This document shows positions 42,679 through 58,950 of a stretch of DNA of 64,000 nucleotides, in pieces. Position numbers and translations under genes: made by a program. The notes under the pieces are model-generated. The model saw only the letters and a program-made list of their open reading frames with translations, did not search any database and was not told where the DNA came from. The DNA comes from Phaeosaccion multiseriatum (taxonomy: Eukaryota; Ochrophyta, other classes), in assembly GCA_965112735.1 (NCBI GenBank), contig OZ218958.1:992001-1056000 (forward strand). The letters run 5' to 3'. Position 1 is the stretch's first letter. Every line of letters begins with the position of its first letter.

Positions 42679-45120
42679 GTCATCAGCATCGTCGTCGTCG
42701 TCGTCGTCGTCCTCCTCACCATCATAAATAAAAGGGCCATGGTACTCGACCAGAAGTCCCTCGGGACGATCTGCAGGCAGAGTACATCCCCGCCCAACCG
42801 TAAGCTTCCTCAGGCCAGCAGGCAGATTCTCCAAATGGCAAGTGTATTTCCTTCCCAACTGTAGACTCCAGAGCGAAGCAGGCAGGGCCAGAGGGCGGTT
42901 AAAGTCCCGCCCCATCTCCACCTCCTCCACACCGCAAGGAAAGACCACGTGCTGATTGAACCTTGCGCCAAATGTGATCTTCCTCAGCGAAGCGGGCAGC
43001 TCCAGAGGGAGGTTGAAGTCATACCCCATCTCCACCTCCTCCACACCGCAAGGAAGGACCACGTGCTGATTGAAGTGCGAGTACCGGGCAAATGTGATCT
43101 TCTTCAGCGAAGCGGGGAGATCCAGAGGGAGATTAAAGTCCCGCCCCATCACCACCTCCTCCACACCGCAAGGAAGGACAACGTGCTGATTGAACCTTGC
43201 GCCAAATGTGATCTTCTTCAACGAAGCAGGCAGGGCCAAAGGGAGGTTAAAGTCCCACCCCATTTCCACCTCCTCCACACCGCAAGGAAGGACCACGTGT
43301 TGATCAAAGCAATTGCCAAATGTGATCTTCTTCAGCGAGGCAGGTAGGGCCAGAGGGAGGTTAAAGTCATGCCCCATCTCCACCTCCTCCACACCGCAAG
43401 GAAGGACCACGTGCTGATTGAACCTTCTGCAAAATGTGATCTTCTTCACCGAAGCGGGCAGCTCCAAAGGGAGGTTAAAGTCCCACCCCATCTGCACCTC
43501 CTCCACACCGCAAGTAAGAACCACGTGCTGATTGAACCTTTCGCCAAATGTGATCTTCTTCAGCGAGGCAGGTAGGGCCAGAGGGAGGTTAAAGTCCCAC
43601 CCCATCTGCACCTCCTCCACACCGCAAGTAAGAACCACGTGCTGATTGAACCTTTCGCCAAATGTGATCTTCTTCAGCGAGGCAGATAGGGCCAGAGGAA
43701 GGTTAAAGTCATGCCCCATCTCCACCTCCTCCACACCGCAAGGAAGGACCACGTGCTGATTGAAGCATTCGCCAAATTCGATCTTCTTCAGCGAGGCAGG
43801 CAGCTCCAGAGGGAGGTTAAAGGCCCACCCCATTTCCACCTCCTCCACACCGCAAGGAAGGACCACGTGTTGATTGAACCTTGCGCCAAATGTGATCTTC
43901 TTCAACGAAGCAGGCAGGGCCAAAGGGAGGTTAAAGCCCCCCCCCATCTCCACCTCCTCCACACCGCAAGGAAGGACCACGTGCTGATTGAACCTTCCGC
44001 CAAATTCGATCTTCTTCAGCGAGGCAGGCAGCTCCAAAGGGAGGTTGAAGTCATCCCCCATCCACACATCCTCCACACCACAAGGAAGGACCACGTGCTG
44101 ACTGAAACTTTCGCCAAATCTGATTCTCTTCAGCGAAGCGGGCAGGTCCAGAGGGAGGTTGAAGTTCCCCCCCATCCACACCTCCTCCACACCGCAAGGA
44201 AGGACCACGTGCTGATTGAACATCCAGCCAAATGTGACCTTCTTCAGCGAAGGGGGGAGATTCAATGGGAGGTTGGAGTCCCACCCCATCACCACATCCT
44301 CCACACCGCAAGGAAGGACCACGTGCTGATTGAACCTTTCGCTAAATGCGATCTTCTTCAGCGAGGCAGGTAGGGCCAGAGGAAGGTTAAAGTCCCGACC
44401 CATGTGCACCTCCTCCACACCGCAAGGAAGGACCACGTGCTGATTGAACTTTTGGCCAAATGTGATCTTCTTCAGCGAGGCGGGGAGATCCAAAGGGAGG
44501 TTGAAGTCCCGCCCCATCTGCACCTCCTCCACGGTTCTTGGTAATGTGATGTTACCTTGGTTGAAATGGTCCGAGAAACACACACGCTTGACCGATGCCG
44601 GCAATAGCGCCAACGCCTTCGTGACCAGAGCATCGCCAGCAGAGGTCAGATCCAGAGCATGAAAGTAGCTCCTGCTGGGGCCCAGGCGCACAGCTGCAAC
44701 ACCGAACGTGCGTCTCGGTTTGCCTCCCCCAAGGCCTCCCACTCCCTCTCCGCTGCCAACGGCCCCCACCTCTGCCGCTAGAGATGGTGATGCACGAGTG
44801 TGCTTCTCCTCTTCCCGCTGCTGCCACCGGAGGAGACCGAGCATATGCTGTAGGACAGGGGCGGGTACCGCGGAATTCAGCACGAGAGTGCGTGATGTCA
44901 CCTCGTCGAGGGCCCGGCTGACACCCCAAAGTTCCTTGCTCCGCAGTACGGTATCGAGAACACCCCAGGCCGCTACAGTCTGGCTCCTGCTGTCCCCATC
45001 TTGGACGGTGCACGCAGTAGAGGGACCAGGGGCGCTTTGCTGCTGGGGACTGTGAGATATCATCCTCCCCGCCTCTCCCACCTCTCCCTGTTGCCGGCAC
45101 TCCTGAGCGCGGCGTTTCAT
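42580..45120 (-). CDS. FNIP-like repeat protein B
   Basis: Paralogue of protein A: 846 residues from the ATG at 45120 (MKRRAQECRQQ, the same start as A). The frame is open further upstream, but that part is not conserved. The N-terminal region matches A closely. It has 14 tandem 38-residue double FNIP-like repeats (LPASLKKITFG..FNQHVV, LPCGVEEV.MG.DFNLPL) and then LENLPAGLRKLTVGRGCTL. Unlike A it ends in a long Asp/Glu tail encoded by a CTC/CAT/GTC microsatellite and finishing DEDGDVDV. It belongs to the segmental duplication that also carries AIP1 copy 2, in the same relative orientation (tail to tail). Function unknown; the repeats probably form a binding solenoid. Confidence 0.8.
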
Positions 45121-46230
45121 TGCTCTTCCCAGTCCTCTAAGCTTTGGGGGAAAGAGAGAACAAAGGGGGGGGGCACCTGGCGCCGCCGTACAAGAGAGCA
45201 AGAGAGGAAGTCAGCTCCTCCCGCCTGCGGGCGTTGGTGCTCCACGATTCACACGGTCGGTACCCTGCCTCCCACAGTGGCGCTGCAGAGAGAGCCCGGC
45301 ACGAACGCAAGGGTTAGGTTTTGAGAGAGATGAACATTTATATATTACACCCTTACAAGGTGGTGCTTCGGGCTGCGCCCTCGGCAGGGAGGAGGAGGCG
45401 AGAAGAGGGTTGGAGTTGGCAAGAAGTGGGAGAAGGGAGAGTGGAGGATAGGAAGGTGAAAAGGGGAGGGGATTATATATTACACCCTTAAGTGCCATCT
45501 ATGGTTGTCTAAAAGTAATGTCTCACCGCCCCGGGGAACTTAGCCCTCGAGGTCGTGTCCCTCTGACTCATCAGTTCTTCCCATTGGAACAAAGTTGATA
45601 CCAGCCAAAAGGGGAGGGGAGGCAGGAGGAGTAAAAGTAGGAGGGACTCACAGATGGCGAGTGCAGGATGTGGGAGGAGGAGGAGGAGAAGGAGGAGGAG
45701 GAGGAGGAGGAGGAGGAGGAGGAGGAGGAGGAGGAGGAGGAGGAGGAGGAGGAGGAGGAGGAGGAGGTTAGTCTGGCTGCGATGCGTCTCCAGATAACGG
45801 TCTGGCTGCGATGCGTCTCCGGACTTGAGCGGGTGGGCCTGCAGGTAATCCATGCGGGAAATCGGCTGCCGCGTGGAGGAAATGGGTGGGAAGGCAAGAT
45901 AGAGGAGGGGAAGGAGAAGAGGTGGCTGTAGGAGAGAAGACAGACGAAGAGAATTGATGGGCGTGACAGAGAAGCTTACAAAAAAAAAAATAGGCACAGC
46001 GTGTGTGCTGGCCAGAAAGTGCAAGCGGGTGAAAAGTCATCTTCAAGCGGATTTTCCCGCACGAAGGGGGCGCCCAGCGTGCTGGACGAGGTACCGGGGA
46101 GCCTGTACTACAGGAGAAGGCAGTGGGGAGCCGTTCCGGAGGAAAATCGTAGAGGCATATGGTTAGAGCGCTGAGCGTGCAGCATTTTGGCACATTTGGA
46201 GGCGTACGGGTAGAAGAAATCTTATATAGG
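45121..46230. other. Intergenic region with retroelement tail and GGA repeat
   Basis: Contains two copies of TATATATTACACCCTTA (45341 and 45474), a block of about 120 bp (45486-45606) repeated at 46232-46351, a (GGA)n tract (45672-45770), and a short direct duplication of GTCTGGCTGCGATGCGTCTC (45772, 45799). No gene recognised. Confidence 0.6.
45486..45606 (-). mobile_element. 5'-truncated copy of LINE-like element 3' end
   Basis: Nearly identical to 46232-46351, which is the 3' end (stop codon and downstream) of the retroelement-like frame on the minus strand. Only the terminal 120 bp are present, as expected for a 5'-truncated insertion. A shorter piece of the same end (about 33 bp) lies at 62480-62512. 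Confidence 0.65.
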
Positions 46231-46880
46231 TCTAAGTGCCATCTATGGTTGTCTAAAAGTAATGTCTCACCGCCCCGGGGAACTTAGCCCTCGAGGTCGT
46301 GTCCCTCTGACTCATCAGTTCTCCCCATTGGAACAAAGTTGATACCAGCCAGGATCCTGTGTCGAACCGATCGTTCGTGTCGGGCCCTCTGGAGCGCTAC
46401 GGCTAATCGTCGCCGAATGACGCAAACAGCTCTCGCGTAAGCCCTCATGTCAAGATGTTCGTGCCCCCCAGCCATGTGGGTGGCGAGTGTTTTTATAAAC
46501 ATCTGAGCAGAAGGACCAAATGCGCCTTGCTGTTCTATTGCGAATGGGACGAGGTGGTATCGCGTGGGGTCATAGTGGATGTCCCCACCCTGGCCTTCCA
46601 TGCCTCCCTGTGGCACCCCATACCTGGTCCGCTTGGTCGCTTCAGCCTTCTTGGCTGCCGCGAGTGCCTCCTTCGATGCCTTGGCCCGGTTGGTGGTGTT
46701 GGTGGCATCTGTGAGCGTGACGTCGATCATGAGGGATTTGTGGCCGTCGCCATATTCATGATCGGACGGAAGCTCAAACATCCTGGGGGGAGATGAACAG
46801 ACAAGCAAACCATAGATGGCACTTAAAGGCCTCCAACCCCCCAATCGAGTATGCCCAATCTCTGTTTCGGCCCCTGACAT
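46231..46880 (-). mobile_element. LINE-like retrotransposon C-terminal fragment
   Basis: The minus-strand frame 46284-46880 (198 residues) reads MIDVTLTDATNTTNRAKAS, AAAKKAEATKRTRYG, YHLVPFAIEQQGAFG and PSAQMFIKTLATHMAGG. This pattern is the conserved region after the reverse transcriptase in a class of non-LTR elements widespread in algae and fungi. No RT catalytic motif is present, so it is a 3' fragment. The 17-bp sequence AAGTGCCATCTATGGTT at 46232 is repeated in inverse orientation at 46807-46823, within the frame. Family recognition is from memory of the motif pattern. Confidence 0.55.
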
Positions 46881-47383
46881 GCTTCTGAGACAGGCCAGCC
46901 CAGAAGCAGGAAGCAGACAGAAGCAGGAAGCAGGGTCGCCTCAGACGCAAGTCAGGGGCCGATCTGTTCATAGTTTGTAGGGATAAACATTTACTCCAAT
47001 GCTCTGTTTGCTCTAGTAGCAAGAGGAACAGTAACCGACCCAGTAGGAGCAGTAGGAGCAGCAGCTAAGGAGGTGTCGTGTCGCCTTCAACTGCAGCTCA
47101 GGGTCTGCCGCTGTGGCCTCGCTCAGAGAGGATGAACCCGACCGAGAACAGGACAAACAGGACACTGAAACCGGACACTGGCCCTCCATCCCTCTGAGAC
47201 ATCTCGGTACATGATCGAGAAGCTCGCTGCTCGCACGGACCTCTGTGTTGAGGACAAAAAAGACTCCACAGCCTTGTTGTTGCCTACAGTATTCGGCGTG
47301 TGTTGGTGTGTGCGGCGTGGGTCCGCCCGTCATCGTCATCACCATCACCATCACCGCATCATCAACGGCATCATCCTCCAGCA
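46881..47383. other. Intergenic region 3' of the prolyl hydroxylase gene
   Basis: Likely 3' UTR and spacer. It contains a short AGAAGCAGGAAGCAG repeat (about 46900-46935). No recognisable gene or RNA. Confidence 0.5.
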
Positions 47384-47599
47384 TCAAGGGGGCTTCCACC
47401 ACAGATTCATGACCCATTTGCTCTGTCCGGCGGCGAGGGGCAAACCTGCATGCACAGCCGAAGCGTCCAACACGGCATCAGCCCCTCCACTGCCATCCAC
47501 ACCCCCACCCCCAGTGGGCTTGTGATTGAAAAACACCACCACCGATCCCAGCTTGGGCGTCACAACCACGCCGCCTTCGCCTCGTCTTGCTTCTACTCC

Positions 47600-47644
<45 letters not shown>

Positions 47645-49794
47645 ACCTTCTAGTTGGCCCCCTCCCTCCCCCCCTTCCTCACATTCCTGACCATCATCAC
47701 CGGTATCCACAGCTTCTCCTCCATTGGCAAGCGGAAACCACGTCCCGCCTCCCTCTCCGGGCACGTCGTTGAGATAGGCCAGGGCGGTGAGGTAGCGGGG
47801 GTGGAAGGCTGTGGAGTCGTGGTGTACGTCGAAGCGGCCTCCTTCTTCGTAGTGCACAAGCTGCACGTCCTCGCAGCCCGCCGAGAAGACGCTCCTGGAG
47901 GGAGGGGGATGGCAATGGATGGATGGCAGTGGGTGTGGGGCTAACCTTAGTGTGTTGTGTCTGTGGATATCCCGTGTGAGGGTGGTCGGAGCTACGGGGC
48001 AGGACAAGGAGGTGGAGACTGATGATGGCGACGAAAGGGGGATTACTTACTCTGGCCGAAACGCCAAGATGTTCTCGATTCGGTCTCGAAAGGTGCGGAG
48101 AATGGACTTGCCTCCTCCCACTCCATATGGTAGGAACGCACTCTCACTCACTCTGCGATTACGCACCAATATGTGATGAAGGACAGAGCAGAGAGAGAGA
48201 GAGAGAGGGAGGGAGAGGGGGAGAGGGGGAGAGACAGAGAAAGAGAGAAAAGGGAAAGAGAGAGAGAGACGCTTAGCAAGACAAGTCAGCACAAGGTGGT
48301 CTTTCAGAGCTGCTGCTCTCTGTGGTATTACGCACTGCACCCACACAGAACCACCACCACGAGCATGACAGCAGAGCATGGCGGCCACATACACCCAAAA
48401 ACTCATATACACACATATACGTACATACGCACACACACACGCACTCACGTACCCCTTCTTTCCCGCCATATGCATACCCCCCTGCTGGAGCAGGGAGCAG
48501 CATCGGCTCACCTCGACTTTGACCCTGCCTTCCCCATTACGTGGGAAGCTTCCACCTTGGATTTACCGATGCTGACAATCTCCGCACACTCTGCCCCAGT
48601 GAGGACGCCCTCCACCAATACCACCAAGGGAACAAGGCTCAGGGTGGTGGTCTTGACAGGCCTGCGGTATGAAAGAGAGGAAGGGAGGGAGGGAGGGAGG
48701 GAGGGAGAGACACAACGAAAGCTAAAGGCGTGAGAGAGAGAGATGTAGATGGAGAGACAGAGGGGGGGGGGGTCAGAAACGGAGGGAGCGAGGGAGAGAG
48801 GAGACAGATGGAAACAAAGTACGGGTGAGAGGGAGAGAGGGGACGGCCAGAAGCCGACTGCCTCACCTGGTGAGACCGATCTCGGCGTCAACGGTTCCCA
48901 AACCGTACTGCTCCCCCACGAGCGTATCAGACAGCGCTGAAGTTATCCACAAGAAGTCTTCCCTGCTGCTGCTGCTGCTACTGCTACTGCTGCTACTACT
49001 ACTACTGCTGCTGCTGCTCTCGCCCACTGCTGCCCTCGCTGCCGCCTCCTCCGCTAGTTGGTAGTACTCCTCTGCACCGTTCGGGTCTCCCTTGGACTGG
49101 AGGATGTTGGCCAGTAAGTGCATGCCCTTGATGTAAGCAGCAGCCCCTTCCTCCTCTTTGGCAGCCATAGCGAGTCTGCAGTGGGTTTCTGCATCTGTCA
49201 GCTGGCCTTCCTGGAGCAGAAGGACGCCAAGATTGAATTGGGCATCTGCGTACAGAGGACGAGCAGTCACTGCCATCACGAGGTACAGCAGCAGGGTGAA
49301 GGAGGAGAGGGGAAAGCGGGGGGCAGATGGTGAGGGGCGATTTGTTTCTCACGGCATCGAAGCGGTCCATCCTTTGCACAAATTTTGATTCTCGATGCTG
49401 TCGACGGACACCTACCTGCTTGCCGGAGATAGCCAATAGCGTCCTGCGACTCTCCTCTCTGGATGAGGATCGCGGCCATGTTATTGAGTACCTCAGGCAG
49501 CACTTCCTCCGACCGCTTAACGACCCCTTCATAGTGCTGCAGTGCGTCGGACAGTCGGCCTTCTTGGTGGGCCACGAGCGCATCTCTCAAGATGCTTTGA
49601 GCCCCGCCATCGTCGCTTGACGGTGCCGCGGCTGCTCCTGCAGCTGCTCCTCCTGCTACTGCTGCTGCTGCTGCTCTTGTTGCTGTGCGCACGAGGGAGA
49701 AGGGGCCGAACACGGAGAAGCCTTCACTGATGGGGTAAAGGGCGGAGAGGAGAAGCACGGAGTGGAGCAGTGCAGAGCAGAGCACGACACGCAT
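47384..49794 (-). CDS. TPR-containing prolyl 4-hydroxylase (2OG-Fe(II) oxygenase)
   Basis: Secretory-pathway dioxygenase that would hydroxylate peptidyl proline using 2-oxoglutarate, Fe(II) and O2. Five exons on the complement: 49416-49794, 48867-49269, 48512-48661, 48051-48152, 47384-47894, in phase, 514 residues. Residues 1-25 are a signal peptide (MRVVLCSALLHSVLLLSALY). TPR-like helices follow (ALVAHQEGRLSDALQHYEGV, LPEVLNNMAAILIQRGESQD, DAQFNLGVLLLQEGQLTDAE). The catalytic domain starts about residue 270 (VSESAFLPYG, then VQLVHYEEGGRFDVHHD). Metal ligands are His369, Asp371 and His493, with Lys504 for 2-oxoglutarate (VHAGLPLAAGQSKW). Between the ligand motifs there is an insert of about 70 residues with a 15-Ala run encoded by a GCA/CTG repeat; a Ser run interrupts the linker in exon 2. 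Divergent from the SDHAF4-like gene. Confidence 0.9.
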
Positions 49795-50199
49795 GAGAGA
49801 GTTCGACAGAGAGGAAAAGGACAAGCCCCCTCCCTTTTCAAGCAGTGGGGAGAAGCCCGATTGGACAACAGCAGAGGGAAAAGAAAGGGCTACAATGATG
49901 CTCGTATCACCAACTGCTGCTGCTTCTTTCGGGGATCCGCGATGCGCTGTTCGCTATTTGATGTTCACAGGGCAGCACGACTGACCACTTCCTACCATAC
50001 CAACACACAAAGGCACTCAAGTTCTTGTTCTCCGGTGACAGGCTTTCGACTCTGGACAGAGCGTGTTTGTCAATCGAAAGGGGGGAGGGAAGTGGAAGAC
50101 GTCTCCAACAAGGCTGGGACCACATCGAAAGCAGCAAGAGGCCAGAGACAGGGAGGAGCGAGACCAAAAACCCCTGATTCTCACAGGTGAAGGCCTACA
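49795..50199. promoter_or_regulatory. Putative bidirectional promoter (P4H / SDHAF4-like)
   Basis: The 405 bp lie between divergent starts. They include the dispersed TATCACCAACTGCTG motif at 49905 and about 110 bp (49893-50015) related to 17730-17860 in inverted orientation, so a repeat element has landed in the promoter region. Confidence 0.45.
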
Positions 50200-50778
50200 A
50201 TGTTGGCGGGAATGATCCGCCGAAGGGCGGCCAGCCTCATGCCTTCTGCGGTGAGCAGGAAGACAACAGGGTTTCCCCTTTCACCTCCGGTCGGGGGCGC
50301 GGGCTTGACATCCCTACGAGACGCGGTATCAGCAGCGTCTGGCGGAGGAGGGAGGTATAGAAAGGGAGCGGTGCGGTGCATGTGCGGGTACCAGGTCCCC
50401 CACCACCAGCAGCAGCGGCATAGGAACGCTCTTCCACGTCGAGGGTATTCGACCTCTCTCTCCTGCCTCGCTGGTGCAGCAGATGCCGATGCTGCTGGAG
50501 GCATGGTAACACACACAACGCCTCCGAAAAAGTCAAGCGCAAGCGGTGATGGGCTCGTCGAGAGAGGAGATGGAGGGGAAACGGTAGGTCTCGTGGGCGA
50601 GGTACCCACCGAGAAGGAGGGGGGGGCGGAGGAGGACGACGACGACGAAGAGATGGAGGACATGTTCGTACAGGGGCCTGCTGGCATGGAGTGGAACGGG
50701 CCTACCCGTGGGGGAAGAAGACCTGAGCCCACGCGATACGGGGACTGGGAGCGAGACGGCCGGTGCTCCGACTTTTAG
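50200..50778 (+). CDS. SDHAF4: Succinate dehydrogenase assembly factor 4-like (DUF1674)
   Basis: Intronless, 192 residues. The C-terminus (EWNGPTRGGRRPEPTRYGD, then WERDGRCSDF) is the conserved DUF1674/SDHAF4 block, which in other eukaryotes binds flavinated SdhA and helps build complex II in mitochondria. The N-terminus (MLAGMIRRRAASLMPSAVSR) is basic and hydroxylated, typical of a mitochondrial targeting sequence, and is the reason for choosing this ATG. The middle is low complexity, with an Asp/Glu run (EEDDDDEEMEDMF). It is longer than most family members (about 100-130) because of this linker. It is convergent with the fumarase gene, which acts on the next TCA metabolite. Confidence 0.88.
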   Translation: MLAGMIRRRAASLMPSAVSRKTTGFPLSPPVGGAGLTSLRDAVSAASGGGGRYRKGAVRCMCGYQVPHHQQQRHRNALPRRGYSTSLSCLAGAADADAAGGMVTHTTPPKKSSASGDGLVERGDGGETVGLVGEVPTEKEGGAEEDDDDEEMEDMFVQGPAGMEWNGPTRGGRRPEPTRYGDWERDGRCSDF

Positions 50779-51615
50779 CTGATGGAAGTGAGTCACGTCA
50801 GTCAGCAGTGGAAAGATGGGTTGACTGGGGCCCTCACCCTTCATCGACTTCTTTCTCTTCGATATTTTGGGACACAGAAGGATGGCTCTGCAAGCACCCG
50901 CTCCCGCAGCAGCAGCAGCAGCAGCAGCAGCACGCGCAGCATCCGTGTGAGCATGAGCACGTGAGCATGAGCACCAGCAGCCGCGGCGGAGGTCATCTCT
51001 CCTCCTGAGTGGCGGGTATGGCCCGTGCAAGGGTGGCGCTGGCTGGGTGCCAGTCAGAACAGTCGGTGTGGGTGATGTGCTGTGTGCGGCATCTGATTGA
51101 AAGATGTACTCTTACTCTTTTGGTAAGTAGAAGACATGGTGGGCCAGGGAGTGCCGCGACTGATGAGGGGGGCAGGGTACAAGGATATCCCGAGGAGGAG
51201 GAGGAGGAGGAGGAGGAGGAGGAGGAGGAGGAGGAGGAGGAGGAGGAGGAGGAGGAGGAGGAGGAGGAGGAGGAGGAGAGGACAACAATGGTTGCTGTGC
51301 CTTTGCCTTGCTTGGCGGACAAACAGGTCAAGATAGGGCACGTATATCGTCTCACATCGTACGTGATCAACTCAAAACTCAAAAAGTACTAGTGCTTCGT
51401 AGTATTATACGCGAGGGCCCATCTTGCGAGATGTAAGGCGGCCGCTTGTATCAATACACTTGGCCTCTTCCCCCCCCCCCCTCGACCCCGCTCGGTTCTC
51501 CACTCTTCCCCATAACCCCCTCCCTTGTGCTGCGGCTTCCGCGCAAAGCCAGTGCCATAGTGCCATGGAGCAGTCGAGCAGTCAAACCAAATGGACCGAA
51601 AGTCAAATTTTAGAG
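50779..51615. other. Convergent intergenic region
   Basis: Between the SDHAF4-like and fumarase stop codons. Contains CAG repeats (50907-50932), a (GGA)n tract of about 85 bp (51194-51280), and a C run (51472-51482). No gene recognised; frames here come from the repeats. Confidence 0.6.
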
Positions 51616-58518
<6,903 letters not shown>

Positions 58519-58950
58519 CACGAAAAGAAATGAAAAGAGGAGGGCTGTTGGGACGAGCGGGCGACGACGTCGGAGGACCAACATGCGAAGCAGGACTCGC
58601 TCCTCCCGCCCTCCTCCACGAGTCAGGCCGGACGCGAGATTCATGGCGAGATTGCGTAGGCCTTAGTTACCTCCTACCTACCTACCCACCTACCTACCTA
58701 CCTACCTACCTACCTACATACCCACCTTCCTACCTACCAACCTACCTACCCACCTATCTTCACAAAATCGCCCCCGCTTACTGTACAGTCACCCTTGTGG
58801 TGACGACACTGACAACTCTGCAAGCCCTGAACCCCTCTGCGCCCCATCAGCACTGCCATTCAAGCGGCAGGCAGTCAGTGCCCCATCAGCCTCTGCCGTA
58901 GCCTGTGTCCCATCCTCTCCCCCTTTCCTCCCCTCCTGTTCCAGCACAGG
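58519..58950. promoter_or_regulatory. Upstream region of the fumarase gene
   Basis: Spacer between the stop of the upstream ubiquitin-like gene (same strand) and the chosen fumarase start. Contains a (CCTA)n repeat (58671-58755), and on the minus strand the frame from 58644 remains open to 58518. The promoter is presumably here but no element is assigned. Confidence 0.4.

Noticed and set aside
45509-46024. Minus-strand frame of 171 residues with a poly-Leu run
   Set aside because: It joins a truncated retroelement end to a (GGA)n tract; the poly-Leu is repeat translation, not a membrane protein.
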